Shown: positions 53,759 to 62,779, numbered from the stretch's first letter. The stretch: DNA of 64,000 nt from Streptomyces phaeolivaceus (GCF_009184865.1 NZ_CP045096.1:5580001-5644000); one strand, 5' to 3'. Notes: generated by a model from the sequence alone, not told the origin. Made by a program: numbers and translations.

Positions 53759-55127
53759 TCCCACCTCGAACCTCACCTCGAACCTCACCTCGAACCTCAC
53801 CTCGAACCTCACCTCGAACCCCACCTTGATGGGCACCGCACTGGCCTCCCTGGCAAGGGAGTTGGACGCGGCCGACGAACTGTCCGGCCTGCGCGCCCGC
53901 TTCGTCCTCGACGACGCCGTGTACCTCGACGGCAACTCGCTCGGCGCCCTGCCGGTGTCCGTCCCCGGACGGCTCACCGACGTCGTGTACCGCGAGTGGG
54001 GCGAACTGCGCATCCGTTCCTGGGACGAGAGCGGCTGGTGGACGGCGCCCGAGCGGATCGGCGACCGTATCGCCCCGCTGGTGGGCGCGGCACCCGGCCA
54101 GATCGTGGTCGGCGACTCCACGAGCGTCAACGTCTTCAAGGCGGTCGTGGCGGCGGTCCGGATGGCGGAGGAGGGGCAGGAGGGGCAGGAGCGGGGCGAG
54201 GGCCGCCGTGACGAGATCCTGGTCGACGCGACGACGTTCCCGACGGACGGCTACATCGCCGAGTCCGCGGCCCGCATGACCGGCCGCACCCTGCGCCCCG
54301 TGACCCCGTCCGAGGTCCCGGCCGCCCTGAGCGACCGTACGGCCGCCGTCCTCCTCAACCACGTCGACTACCGCACGGGCCGCCTCCACGACCTCCCCGG
54401 ACTGACGGCGGCGATCCACGAGGCGGGGGCGTACGCCGTCTGGGACCTCTGCCACAGCGCGGGCGCGCTCCCCGTCGGCCTCGACGCCCACGGGGTCGAC
54501 CTGGCGGTCGGCTGCACCTACAAGTACCTCAACGGCGGCCCCGGTTCCCCGGCGTACCTCTACGTCCGCCGCGACCTCCAGCCCCGTTTCGACTCGCCCC
54601 TCCCGGGCTGGACCTCCCACACCGACCCGTTCGCCATGGCCCCGGCGTACGCCCCCGCACCGGGCGCGGCGCGGGGCCGGGTCGGCACGCCGGACATCCT
54701 TTCGATGCTGGCCCTGGAGGCGGCACTCGACGTCTGGTACGGGGGCCGGGACGGCGGTCCCGGGGGTCCTGGGGGGCCCGGGGGGCCCGGGGGCGGCTCC
54801 GCCGACGGGACCGCGGTGACGATCGAGTCGGTACGCGCCAAGTCCCTCGCCCTGACGGACTTCTTCCTGCGCTGTGTGGCGGCGTACGTCCCCGAGGGCC
54901 GGGTCGAGTCCCTGACCCCGACCGCCCACGCGGAACGCGGCAGCCAGGTCGCGCTCCGCTGCGACGACGCCGGCGACGTCATGAAGGCCCTCATCCACCA
55001 GGGCGTCATCGGCGACTTCCGCCACCCCGACGTCCTCCGCTTCGGCTTCACCCCGCTCTACGTCACCTTCACGGACGCGGAACGAGCGGCCCGGGTACTG
55101 GGCGAGACACTGAAGTCGATGGGGTAG
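53751..55127 (+). CDS. kynU: Kynureninase
   Basis: This 458-residue PLP enzyme splits kynurenine into anthranilate and alanine. Seen are VYLDGNSLGALPVSVPGRL, VVGDSTSVNVFKAVVAAVRM, ILVDATTFPTDGYIAESAAR, VDYRTGRLHDLPGLTAAIHE, VWDLCHSAGALPVGLDAHGV and the PLP lysine in GCTYKYLNGGPGSPAYLYV. The first 25 residues are tandem TSNL units and are probably dispensable; ATG 53828 (MGTALASLARELDAADEL) is an alternative start. A second low-complexity loop (GGPGGPGGPGG) interrupts the large domain. Confidence 0.94.
   Translation: MSDPTSNLTSNLTSNLTSNLTSNPTLMGTALASLARELDAADELSGLRARFVLDDAVYLDGNSLGALPVSVPGRLTDVVYREWGELRIRSWDESGWWTAPERIGDRIAPLVGAAPGQIVVGDSTSVNVFKAVVAAVRMAEEGQEGQERGEGRRDEILVDATTFPTDGYIAESAARMTGRTLRPVTPSEVPAALSDRTAAVLLNHVDYRTGRLHDLPGLTAAIHEAGAYAVWDLCHSAGALPVGLDAHGVDLAVGCTYKYLNGGPGSPAYLYVRRDLQPRFDSPLPGWTSHTDPFAMAPAYAPAPGAARGRVGTPDILSMLALEAALDVWYGGRDGGPGGPGGPGGPGGGSADGTAVTIESVRAKSLALTDFFLRCVAAYVPEGRVESLTPTAHAERGSQVALRCDDAGDVMKALIHQGVIGDFRHPDVLRFGFTPLYVTFTDAERAARVLGETLKSMG
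53762..53821 (+). repeat. 12-bp minisatellite at the 5' end of kynU
   Basis: Five copies of ACCTCGAACCTC (TSNL), the last diverging to ACCTCGAACCCC. The length is a multiple of three, so copy-number changes keep the frame. Confidence 0.92.
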
Positions 55128-55135
55128 CGGCCCCG

Positions 55136-55206
55136 GCCCGCCCCGGTCCGCCTCAACTGCCGTCCTGGTCCGCCTCAACGGCCGTCCTGGTCCGCTTCCA
55201 CTGCGG
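55136..55206. repeat. 22-bp tandem repeat after kynU
   Basis: Three imperfect copies of CGTCCTGGTCCGCCTCAACG-GC. The surrounding 400-bp gap (55128-55540) has no gene. Confidence 0.7.
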
Positions 55207-55245
55207 GCGGCCGGTCCGTCATGGCTGCCCGCCCGGTCCGCTTTG

Positions 55246-55312
55246 ACCGCGGGCAATCGTGCCGCCAGGGGCGGCACGGGTGGGCGCAGCGGCACCCGGC
55301 AAGCGCCGGTGA
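55246..55312. repeat. Second interspersed repeat family, copy without insert
   Basis: CCGCGGGCAATCGTGCCGCC, then GGTGGGCGCAGCGGCACCC and AAGCGCCGG, match the outer parts of 50418-50520. Confidence 0.6.
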
Positions 55313-55319
55313 GCGAAAC

Positions 55320-55348
55320 CGCCCTCCGCCCAACCCGGGCGGAGGGCG
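55320..55348 (+). terminator. 12-bp perfect hairpin after kynU
   Basis: CGCCCTCCGCCC and GGGCGGAGGGCG pair around AACCC. It probably separates kynAU from the following hydrolase gene. Confidence 0.8.
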
Positions 55349-55540
55349 TCGCTCCCACCCCGGCCCACCCCGACCCCGCTCCCCGCCACCAACCCCACCA
55401 CCCTCCCTGACCCGCCGTCACATCCCGGTGTCAGCGCACGTCACGGGCCTGATACCGTCCCCGCCAACGGCAGGCGCCCCTTTCCCCGGCACCCGCCCAC
55501 CCAAACCCTTCCAAATCCGTTTCACCCGAGAGGTTGGCGC

Positions 55541-56449
55541 ATGCCCGACGACGACGCCGCACTCCGCGATGCCGCCGAAGAGGCATCCGCCTTCTCCCAC
55601 CCACCGGTCACCCCCGACACCACGGTCACCTACGGCGATCACCCCGACCAGGTGATCGACTTCTACGCCCCGCGCACCCCCGACACGGCCGGGGACACGG
55701 CAACAGGCACCGCCCCCGTCGTCGCGATCGTGCACGGCGGAGCCTGGCGCGCCTCCTACGACCGCCACCACATCACCCCCTTCGCCGACTTCCTCGCCCG
55801 CCACGGTTTCGCGGTGGCCAACATCGAGTACCGGCGCGGCAGTTCCCTCCCCGCCCAGCCCGGCCCCGCCGGCACCCCCGCCCCGCTCGCGGGCCGCTGG
55901 CCGGAGACGTTCGACGACATCGCCGCCGCCCTCGACGCCCTGCCGGACCTCGTACGCCGGGCACTGCCCCAGGCGGACCCCCGCCGTACGGTCCTCACCG
56001 GCCACTCCGCGGGCGGCCACCTCGCCCTGTGGGCCGCGGCCCGCCACGTCCTCCCGCCCGACTCCCCGTGGCGCACCTCCGGCCCCGCGCCCCTCCGAGG
56101 CGTCGTCGCCCTGGCCCCCATCGCCGACTTCGCCATGGCCGGGAAGCTGGGCGTCTGCGACGGTGCGGCCGTCCAACTCCTGGGCGGCCAGGACAAGTTC
56201 ACCGACCGCCGCCCCTACGCCGACCCGGCGCTGCTCCTCCCGACCGGCATCGCCACCACCCTCGTACAGGGCCGCTCCGACATCGTCGTCCCCCAGGCCG
56301 TCGCCGAGGCGTACGCCGACGCCGCGGCCAAGGCGGGCGAGGTCGTGGGCCTGACCCTGCTGGAGGACGTGGGCCACTTCCCCCTCATCGACCCGGCGGC
56401 GGACGCGTGCGCGGTGGTGCTGGAGGAAATCGCGCAACTGGCCTGGTGA
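55541..56449 (+). CDS. Alpha/beta hydrolase, probable kynurenine formamidase
   Basis: This 302-residue hydrolase has the oxyanion motif HGGAWRASYDRHH, the nucleophile elbow TGHSAGGHLALW (Ser), acid in VQGRSDIVVP (Asp) and base in EDVGHFPLIDP (His). HGGxW hydrolases of this size include the eukaryotic-type arylformamidases. Position directly after kynA-kynU makes N-formylkynurenine the likely substrate, which would complete tryptophan to anthranilate. A general esterase is the alternative. It follows the kynU terminator, so it has its own promoter. Confidence 0.8.
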   Translation: MPDDDAALRDAAEEASAFSHPPVTPDTTVTYGDHPDQVIDFYAPRTPDTAGDTATGTAPVVAIVHGGAWRASYDRHHITPFADFLARHGFAVANIEYRRGSSLPAQPGPAGTPAPLAGRWPETFDDIAAALDALPDLVRRALPQADPRRTVLTGHSAGGHLALWAAARHVLPPDSPWRTSGPAPLRGVVALAPIADFAMAGKLGVCDGAAVQLLGGQDKFTDRRPYADPALLLPTGIATTLVQGRSDIVVPQAVAEAYADAAAKAGEVVGLTLLEDVGHFPLIDPAADACAVVLEEIAQLAW

Positions 56450-56523
56450 ACGGCGCTCCTCGCGCCTGCCCCCACCCGCGTCCCCGCGCCTAACCCCACC
56501 CTCGTCCCGCTCCTCCCCACCGA

Positions 56524-56541
56524 TACCCGTAGTACCTGAGA
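56524..56541. promoter_or_regulatory. 18-bp regulatory motif, copy 1
   Basis: TACCCGTAGTACCTGAGA occurs here, 114 bp before the hydrolase gene at 56655, and identically at 61346 upstream of a sensor kinase. Exact recurrence at two promoter positions suggests one regulator for both units. Confidence 0.6.
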
Positions 56542-56654
56542 GCTACCTCCCAGGTGAGCTCCCTGGCGGGACGCAGACGATGCCTCCTGATCCATAACTT
56601 CCTTCCCAGAGCGGCCCGACGGACGGGCGGCGGGGACGGGAAGGGGCGGATGAC

Positions 56655-57794
56655 ATGGGGGCCGCGACATGCCCGGAGGCGAACCTCCACCCACCCAGGG
56701 AACCGAGCCCTTCGGCACCACCTCGAACCGGTCTGTTTCTCACCCCGCCGTTCTTCACCCCTCCGCTCCTCACCCTTCCGTTCTTCACCCCGCCGTTCCT
56801 CACTCCTCCGCTCCTCACTCCTCCATTCCTCACTCCTTCGTTCCGAACCTCCTGGTCGGCCCGCCTGCGCCGCACGTTCCTCGCGCTCCTCGTGGCGACG
56901 GCCGTGATCGTCCCGGTCTCCGCCGCGGCCCGCCCCCGGATCCCGGCCCCGCCCCCGGCATCGCTCGCCCCGCCGACCCCGACGACACTCCGGTCGACGT
57001 ACGAGGCCAACCGCGCGAACGCCGCGGAGGCGTCCCGTATGGCCGACGCCCACGGGGACCGGAGCCGAGCCGCGACGGACCGGTGGCTGGCGGCACCCGC
57101 CCGACAGCTCCTGACGTTCGACGGCCGGGGCCCCGGCCGCACCGTGGAGGTCCTGGGCGATCTGCTGACGGCCGACCACATAGCGATCCTGGTCCCGGGC
57201 TCGGACACCAGCCTGGACACCTACGACCGTTTCCACGAGGCCGCGGCTGCCCTGCACGACCGGACGGGCCCGGACACGGTGGTGATCGCCTGGCTCGGCT
57301 ACGAAACGCCCGGCACCATCAGCACGACGGTCCTCACGCCCACCCGAGCGGACGGGGCGGCGCCCCATCTGCGCGCGTTCGTCCGTGAACTACGGGGCCT
57401 GGTGGGCGACTCGACCGGCGTCACCCTCCTCTGCCACTCCTACGGCTCGGTCGTCTGCGCCCGCGCGGCCACCGGTCTCGACGACATCGACGACCTGGTC
57501 CTGATCGGCAGCCCCGGCACGGGCGCGGACAGCGCGGCGGCCCTGCACACCTCCGCCCGCGTCTGGGCGGCCCGGGGCACGGAGGACTGGATCGGCATGG
57601 TCCCCCACACCCGAGCCGACCTCTTCGGCACCACCGTCGGCTTCGGCCCCGACCCCACGTCCCCCTCCTTCGGCGCCCATGTCTTCCCCGCGGGCCCCGC
57701 CGGCCACAGCGACTACTTCACCCCCGACTCGACCGCCCTCAAGAACCTCGCCCGCATAGCCCGAGGCACCCCTCCGGAGCCCTCCGATGCCTGA
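56655..57794 (+). CDS. Alpha/beta hydrolase (DUF1023-like) with repetitive N-terminus
   Basis: This 379-residue protein starts at ATG 56655 after GGAAGGGG. Residues 30-64 are tandem TPPFLTPPLL units, followed by a TM or signal-anchor helix (TFLALLVATAVIVPVSAAA). The hydrolase domain has HIAILVPGSDTSLDTYDRFH, VIAWLGYETPGTIST and the nucleophile LLCHSYGSVVCARAATG, with DDLVLIGSPGTG after it, as in the DUF1023 group. HVFPAGPAGHSDYF supplies a possible catalytic His. It should act outside the membrane. It overlaps the acyltransferase start by 8 bp. The upstream repeats may vary in number between strains. Confidence 0.8.
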   Translation: MGAATCPEANLHPPREPSPSAPPRTGLFLTPPFFTPPLLTLPFFTPPFLTPPLLTPPFLTPSFRTSWSARLRRTFLALLVATAVIVPVSAAARPRIPAPPPASLAPPTPTTLRSTYEANRANAAEASRMADAHGDRSRAATDRWLAAPARQLLTFDGRGPGRTVEVLGDLLTADHIAILVPGSDTSLDTYDRFHEAAAALHDRTGPDTVVIAWLGYETPGTISTTVLTPTRADGAAPHLRAFVRELRGLVGDSTGVTLLCHSYGSVVCARAATGLDDIDDLVLIGSPGTGADSAAALHTSARVWAARGTEDWIGMVPHTRADLFGTTVGFGPDPTSPSFGAHVFPAGPAGHSDYFTPDSTALKNLARIARGTPPEPSDA

Positions 57795-59178
57795 CCACCA
57801 CGCCCCGACGGGCGACGGAGCCGCGGTCGCCGACGGCGGTCGACCCCCACGGGGGCCACTCGCACCCGACAACGCTTCCCGCACGGGTGGTGCGGGTGGG
57901 AAAACGAATCCGGCCGAAGACCGGACGTACCCCGACGCACCCGCACCGACCCCACAACCGCCCCGCCCCCGATCCCCCCTCACACCCATCCGCCGAGCCG
58001 TCCACCGAGCCGTCCACCACATCAACACCGCCACCCCACCCCACCGAGACCGCGCCGTGGACGCCCTCCGCGCCCTCGCGATACTCGGCATAATCCTGGG
58101 CCACTGGCTGGTCACCGCCCTGGTCGCCGACGGCACCACCCTCCACACCACCAGCCCCCTCCAGCACCTGCCCCGACTCGCCCCCATCTCCTGGCTGTTC
58201 CAGACCCTCGCCGTGTTCTTCCTGGTCGGCGGCCACGTGGCCACGAAGAGCCACACCTCGGCCCAGGCCCAGGGCACCCCGTACACCCACTGGCTCCGCA
58301 CCCGCCTGACCCGCCTGTTCCTCCCGGTCGCCGCCCTCCTGACCCTGTGGACGGCGATCACGCTCACCCTCCTGGCCACGGGCACCCGCATGGAGACGGT
58401 CCACACCCTTCTGAAGCTGGCCCTGTCCCCGCTGTGGTTCCTCCTGGTCTTCGCGGCGCTGACCGCGGCAACCCCTCTCCTGACCCGCCTCAACCCGCTC
58501 TGGCCCCTGGCCGTCGTCCTCCATCTGGACCTCATCCGCTTCGGCCTGGGCGGCCCCCAGGCCCTCGGCTGGATCAACGTGGCCGCGGGCTGGCTGGTCC
58601 CGTACACCCTGGGCGCGGCCTGGACCCGAGGCGAGCTGGAACGCCTCCGCGCGGGCTGGACCCTGCTGGTGTCGGGCACGGTGGCGACGGCGGCCCTGAT
58701 TCTCTGGGTCGGCTACCCGGCGTCGATGGTCGGCGTCCCCGGCGCGCGGATCTCCAACCTGAACCCACCCACCCTGGCCGCCGTCACCTTCGGCCTGGCC
58801 CAGTGCGGCCTTGCCCTCCTCCTGCGGGGCCCCCTCCGCCGTGCGCTGCGCCGCCGGCCGATGGCCTGGGCGGCGGTGGCGTTGGTCAACCTGTCGGCGA
58901 TGACCGTCTTCCTGTGGCACCAGACGGCGATGATGGCGACGACCGCCACCGGCCTGGCGGCGGGCCGCCTCCCCGGTCTGCACACCCTCCCCGACAGTCC
59001 GGCCTGGGTGGCGGCCCGCGTCGGCTGGCTGCCGGTCTTCACCCTCGCGCTCCTGCTCTGCCGGTCCGCGTTCCACGGCTACGAGAACCGCCGTCCGCGC
59101 GGAGCCTCCCGGGAGCCACGGCCCCGAACCTCCCCCCAACCGCCCAACTCGTCGGCCCAAGCGGTGCGCCATGCCTAG
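57787..59178 (+). CDS. Membrane acyltransferase 3 family protein
   Basis: This 463-residue protein has about ten TM helices. RDRAVDALRALAILGIILGH is the family's N-terminal active-site helix (catalytic His in LGH-W). FQTLAVFFLVGGHVATKSH, RTRLTRLFLPVAALLTLW and LSAMTVFLWHQTAMMATTAT follow. Such enzymes transfer acyl groups onto exported sugars or lipids. The N-terminal 70 residues are a Pro-rich cytoplasmic extension. It is coupled at both ends by short overlaps (8 bp each), placing it in one operon with the hydrolase and the first two-component system. Confidence 0.88.
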   Translation: MPDHHAPTGDGAAVADGGRPPRGPLAPDNASRTGGAGGKTNPAEDRTYPDAPAPTPQPPRPRSPLTPIRRAVHRAVHHINTATPPHRDRAVDALRALAILGIILGHWLVTALVADGTTLHTTSPLQHLPRLAPISWLFQTLAVFFLVGGHVATKSHTSAQAQGTPYTHWLRTRLTRLFLPVAALLTLWTAITLTLLATGTRMETVHTLLKLALSPLWFLLVFAALTAATPLLTRLNPLWPLAVVLHLDLIRFGLGGPQALGWINVAAGWLVPYTLGAAWTRGELERLRAGWTLLVSGTVATAALILWVGYPASMVGVPGARISNLNPPTLAAVTFGLAQCGLALLLRGPLRRALRRRPMAWAAVALVNLSAMTVFLWHQTAMMATTATGLAAGRLPGLHTLPDSPAWVAARVGWLPVFTLALLLCRSAFHGYENRRPRGASREPRPRTSPQPPNSSAQAVRHA

Positions 59179-60634
59179 GGTGTTGCGAATGAGTGCGGTG
59201 GAGGAGCGGCTGACCAGAAGGCTACGGCTGCTGCGCGAGGACCTGTGGAGCGCCAAGGCCCACCCGCTGCCACCCTCCGCACGGCTGCGCAGACTTCCGC
59301 ACGGCCTGGTCGTCGTCCTCGCGTTCATCACGATGCTCGGCAACATCGACCAGATGGACGACCGCTATCAACTGGGCGGGGAGTACACGCTGTTGTGCTC
59401 GCTGGCGCAGGCGGCGGCCGTGGCGCTCGCCCTCTGGTGGCCGGTACCGGCGTGGTGGGCCTCCATGGTCGTCACCACCGTGGTGGCCCTCGGCGTCCGG
59501 GCCCGGCTCTTCACCGAGCAGACCGACACCGGCTCCCGCCCCCAGGGCCCGGACGGCACCGGCGTCACCGCGGGCCTCGGCAGCCCGCTGCCGCACGGCA
59601 CGATCGACAACGACGTGCCGTGGCCATGGAGCCCGATGGGGCTGGTGGCCCACGCGATCATCCTGTTCCTCCTCGCGCTGCGCCTGCCCAACCGCGTGGT
59701 GATCGAGGTGCTGGTGCTGACCACGCTGGGCACGTTCGCCCTCCAGAGCCTCGCCGGCTCCCACGAGTACGCGTCGACGAGCCCGCTGGCCCTGGCCCTG
59801 TTCGTCGGTGCCGTCCTTCTCGGCAGTGCCATGCGCGGCCGTCGGGAGGCCCGTACCCAGCTCGTCGCGCAGGCGAGCATCACCGCCGAGGAGCGCGCCC
59901 GCCGCACCCTGCTGGAGGAGCGCAGCCGTATCGCGCGCGAGCTGCACGACGTGGTCGCGCACCACATGTCGGTGATCTCGATCCAGGCCCAGGTCGCCCC
60001 GCACCTGGTGGAGAACCCCTCCGAGGAACTGCGGGAGAACCTGCACGGCATCCGGCAGAACGCGCTGGACGCCCTCACCGAACTCCGCCGTGTCCTTGGC
60101 GTACTGCGCTCCGAGAACCCGTCGGACGCCGGCCCCGACGACCGGCACGGCATGGCGCCCGCCGCCGAGGGCACCGCCCCGCACGCCCCGCAGCCCACCC
60201 TGGACCGGCTCGACGCGCTCATCGACAACACCCGCGCGGCCGGTCTGGAGGTCGTCGCCGAGATCCACGGGGAGGTGAGCCCGCTGTCGCCGGGTGTGGA
60301 GCTGTCGGCGTACCGGATAGTGCAGGAGGCGCTGAGCAACGCGCTGCGGCATGCGCCCGGGGCCACCGTCCGGGTGGAGCTGACCCACTTCCCACGCGGT
60401 CTGCAGGTACGGGTGATCAACTCCCGTCCCGCCCGCAGGGCCCCGCCCTCGCCCGGCACCGGCCACGGGCTCCTCGGGATGCGTGAGCGGGCCGCGATGC
60501 TCGGTGGCACCCTCATGGCGACCGAGACCTCCCACGGCGGCTTCGCCGTCGTGGCCTTCCTCCCCCGCGACGGCGACCCCGGCGACGACCCCTCGGGGCC
60601 CGCACCGGACACGACAGGAGAAACGAGTCCATGA
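59171..60634 (+). CDS. NarL-family sensor histidine kinase (system 1)
   Basis: This kinase has 487 residues (ATG 59171, or 59189). Four to five TM helices form a small membrane sensor. A HisKA_3 dimerisation domain follows with the phosphorylated His in ARELHDVVAHHMSVISIQAQ, then FRRVLGVL-type LTELRRVLGVLRSENPSDAG and the ATPase domain (QEALSNALRHAPGATVRVEL, GTGHGLLGMRERAAMLGGTL). The extracellular loop around residues 115-150 may sense the signal. It is translationally coupled to its response regulator. Confidence 0.94.
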   Translation: MPRVLRMSAVEERLTRRLRLLREDLWSAKAHPLPPSARLRRLPHGLVVVLAFITMLGNIDQMDDRYQLGGEYTLLCSLAQAAAVALALWWPVPAWWASMVVTTVVALGVRARLFTEQTDTGSRPQGPDGTGVTAGLGSPLPHGTIDNDVPWPWSPMGLVAHAIILFLLALRLPNRVVIEVLVLTTLGTFALQSLAGSHEYASTSPLALALFVGAVLLGSAMRGRREARTQLVAQASITAEERARRTLLEERSRIARELHDVVAHHMSVISIQAQVAPHLVENPSEELRENLHGIRQNALDALTELRRVLGVLRSENPSDAGPDDRHGMAPAAEGTAPHAPQPTLDRLDALIDNTRAAGLEVVAEIHGEVSPLSPGVELSAYRIVQEALSNALRHAPGATVRVELTHFPRGLQVRVINSRPARRAPPSPGTGHGLLGMRERAAMLGGTLMATETSHGGFAVVAFLPRDGDPGDDPSGPAPDTTGETSP

Positions 60635-61305
60635 CCAGCAGCGCCATCCGCGTACTGATCGCCGACGACCAGCAGATGGTCCGGCAGGGCTTCTCGGTGC
60701 TGCTCAACACCCAGCCCGACATCGACGTCGTCGGCCAGGCGGTGCACGGCCTCGACGCGATCGACAAGGTCGGCGCACTCGCCCCGGACGTCGTCCTGAT
60801 GGACATCCGCATGCCCGAACTGGGCGGCATCGAGGCCACCCGGCGGATCACCACCGAGCACCCCCACATCAGAGTCCTCGTCCTCACCACCTTCGACCTC
60901 GACGAGTACGTCTACGAGGCGCTGCGCGCGGGAGCGTCCGGTTTCCTCCTGAAGGACGCCTCCGCCGACCAGCTCGCCGAGGCGGTACGGGTCGTCGCGG
61001 CGGGCGACGCCCTGCTCGCACCCGGGATCACCCGCCGCCTCATCGCCGAGTTCTCCCGCCTCGGCACCACACCCCGCGCCCCTCTCAAGGCCCGCGTCGG
61101 CGATCTGACCGAGCGGGAGACGGAGGTGCTCAGCCTGATCGCGCAGGGCCTGTCCAACGCCGAGATCGCCCAGCGCCTCGTCGTCGCCGAGCAGACCGTG
61201 AAGACCCATGTGGGCCGCATCCTGGTCAAACTGGGCCTGCGCGACCGCACCCAGGCGGCCGTCTTCGCCTACGAGTCGGGCCTGGTCCGCCCCACGGGCT
61301 ACTGA
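60631..61305 (+). CDS. NarL-family response regulator (system 1)
   Basis: This 224-residue regulator has an ATGA overlap with the kinase gene. The receiver has DDQQ at the acidic pocket, the phospho-Asp in VVLMDIRMPELGG and KDA at its end. The LuxR HTH is LTERETEVLSLIAQGLSNAE then IAQRLVVAEQTVKTHVGRIL. It probably binds the 18-bp motif at 56524/61346, but this is inference. Confidence 0.95.
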   Translation: MTSSAIRVLIADDQQMVRQGFSVLLNTQPDIDVVGQAVHGLDAIDKVGALAPDVVLMDIRMPELGGIEATRRITTEHPHIRVLVLTTFDLDEYVYEALRAGASGFLLKDASADQLAEAVRVVAAGDALLAPGITRRLIAEFSRLGTTPRAPLKARVGDLTERETEVLSLIAQGLSNAEIAQRLVVAEQTVKTHVGRILVKLGLRDRTQAAVFAYESGLVRPTGY

Positions 61306-61345
61306 TGAAGGGCCGTCCGCGCACCCGTGTCCGCTTCCCTTCCCG

Positions 61346-61363
61346 TACCCGTAGTACCTGAGA
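61346..61363. promoter_or_regulatory. 18-bp regulatory motif, copy 2
   Basis: TACCCGTAGTACCTGAGA, identical to 56524-56541, lies 84 bp before the system 2 kinase start. TACCGT (61417-61422) is a possible -10 placed for a leaderless transcript from GTG 61430. Confidence 0.6.
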
Positions 61364-61429
61364 CGGACCCGGACAGACCCTCCTCACTGGTGACGACGCC
61401 GACCCGGCCCGCCGCCTACCGTTTTCCCT

Positions 61430-62779
61430 GTGACCGAGACGACCCAGACGCAGACGATGCCCTCGCGCGGCGGGGGCAGGCCGAGCAGCCCGGAGTTCCA
61501 AGTGGCGATGGACGCGTGGCGCAGGCTGCGGCAGGACCTGTTCCACGACGCGTTCGCCTACCGACCGCTGCCGCCCTTGAGGATGGACGGCATGTTCACC
61601 GGCCGCCTCTCCGGCCGCCTCCGCGAGTACGTCGCCTGGACCCCGCACGCGACCGTCGTCGCGGCCGGCCTGTTCGCGGCGGCCATCGCGGCCTCGTCCA
61701 GCGAGGGCGCCGGTGACCTGGGTGGGCTGCTGGTGGCCCTCCTCGCCCTCTGCCCGATCCTGCTGACGCTGATCCGGCCCGTGGGGGCCTTCTGGGTCTC
61801 CATGGCGGCGACCCCGTTCACCGCCGCGTTCAGTGACATGTGGAGCGACTGGCCGTGGGCGCCCGGCAGCTTCGCGGCCCAGCTCGTGGTGATGACGGTC
61901 GTCGCGCTGCGGACCCGGCCGCGCATAGCCGCCTGGATGTGGGCACTGACCGCGGCCTACGGCATCGTCGTCGAGGGCATCCTCGGCGCCGGGCACTACG
62001 CGTCGAACACGGGCCCGCTGCTGGTCGTCTCCGCGATGTCCCTGCTGGCCGCCTCCGCGCTGACCATACGCCGCACCGCGCAGCGCGAGGTGACCGCTCA
62101 GCAGACGGTGACCGAGCACGAGCGTTCCAAGCGGACCCTGCTGGAGGAGCGCACCACGATCGCCCGCGAGCTGCACGACGTGGTCGCCCACCACATGTCG
62201 GTGGTCGCCATCCAGGCCGAGGCCGCGCCCTACCGCGTGGAGAACCCGCCGCCGGAGCTGGAGCAGGCCTTCGCCACGATCCGGGAGAACGCGGTGGCCG
62301 CGCTCACCGAGCTGCGCCGCGTCCTCGGGGTGGTCCGCGCCGAGGACTACGAGGCCCCGGACGCCCCGCAGCCCACCCTCGCCGACCTCGACGGCCTGCT
62401 CGCCAATGTGCGCGAGGCCGGCCTCACGGTCGACAAGGTGGTCACCGGCGCCGTCCGTGAACTCCCGCAGGGCGTGGAGCTGTCGGCGTACCGGATAGTG
62501 CAGGAGGCCCTCAGCAACACCCTGCGGCACGCACCCGGCGCGACGGCCCGTGTGGAGATCGGCTACGTCCTGGGCGGGCTGGGCCTGCGCATAGTCAACG
62601 ACCCGTCGCCGGAGGTGAGGCTGGTGAAGTCCACCCATGGCACGGGCCACGGCCTCACCGGGATGCGCGAGCGGGTCACCATGCTGAACGGCGAGATGAC
62701 GACGGGCGACACGGAGGACGGAGGCTATGAGGTGACGGTGTTCCTGCCGGTGGTCGGCGCGAGCGAGGGCGACGCATGA
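61430..62779 (+). CDS. NarL-family sensor histidine kinase (system 2)
   Basis: This 449-residue paralogue of the system 1 kinase shares TLLEERTTIARELHDVVAHH (phospho-His), LTELRRVLGVVRAEDYEAPD and QEALSNTLRHAPGATARVEI, then GTGHGLTGMRERVTMLNGEM. Its TM sensor region differs strongly from system 1 and lacks the long extracellular loop, so the stimulus should differ. GTG 61430 has no ribosome site, and leaderless translation is plausible. Confidence 0.93.
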   Translation: MTETTQTQTMPSRGGGRPSSPEFQVAMDAWRRLRQDLFHDAFAYRPLPPLRMDGMFTGRLSGRLREYVAWTPHATVVAAGLFAAAIAASSSEGAGDLGGLLVALLALCPILLTLIRPVGAFWVSMAATPFTAAFSDMWSDWPWAPGSFAAQLVVMTVVALRTRPRIAAWMWALTAAYGIVVEGILGAGHYASNTGPLLVVSAMSLLAASALTIRRTAQREVTAQQTVTEHERSKRTLLEERTTIARELHDVVAHHMSVVAIQAEAAPYRVENPPPELEQAFATIRENAVAALTELRRVLGVVRAEDYEAPDAPQPTLADLDGLLANVREAGLTVDKVVTGAVRELPQGVELSAYRIVQEALSNTLRHAPGATARVEIGYVLGGLGLRIVNDPSPEVRLVKSTHGTGHGLTGMRERVTMLNGEMTTGDTEDGGYEVTVFLPVVGASEGDA

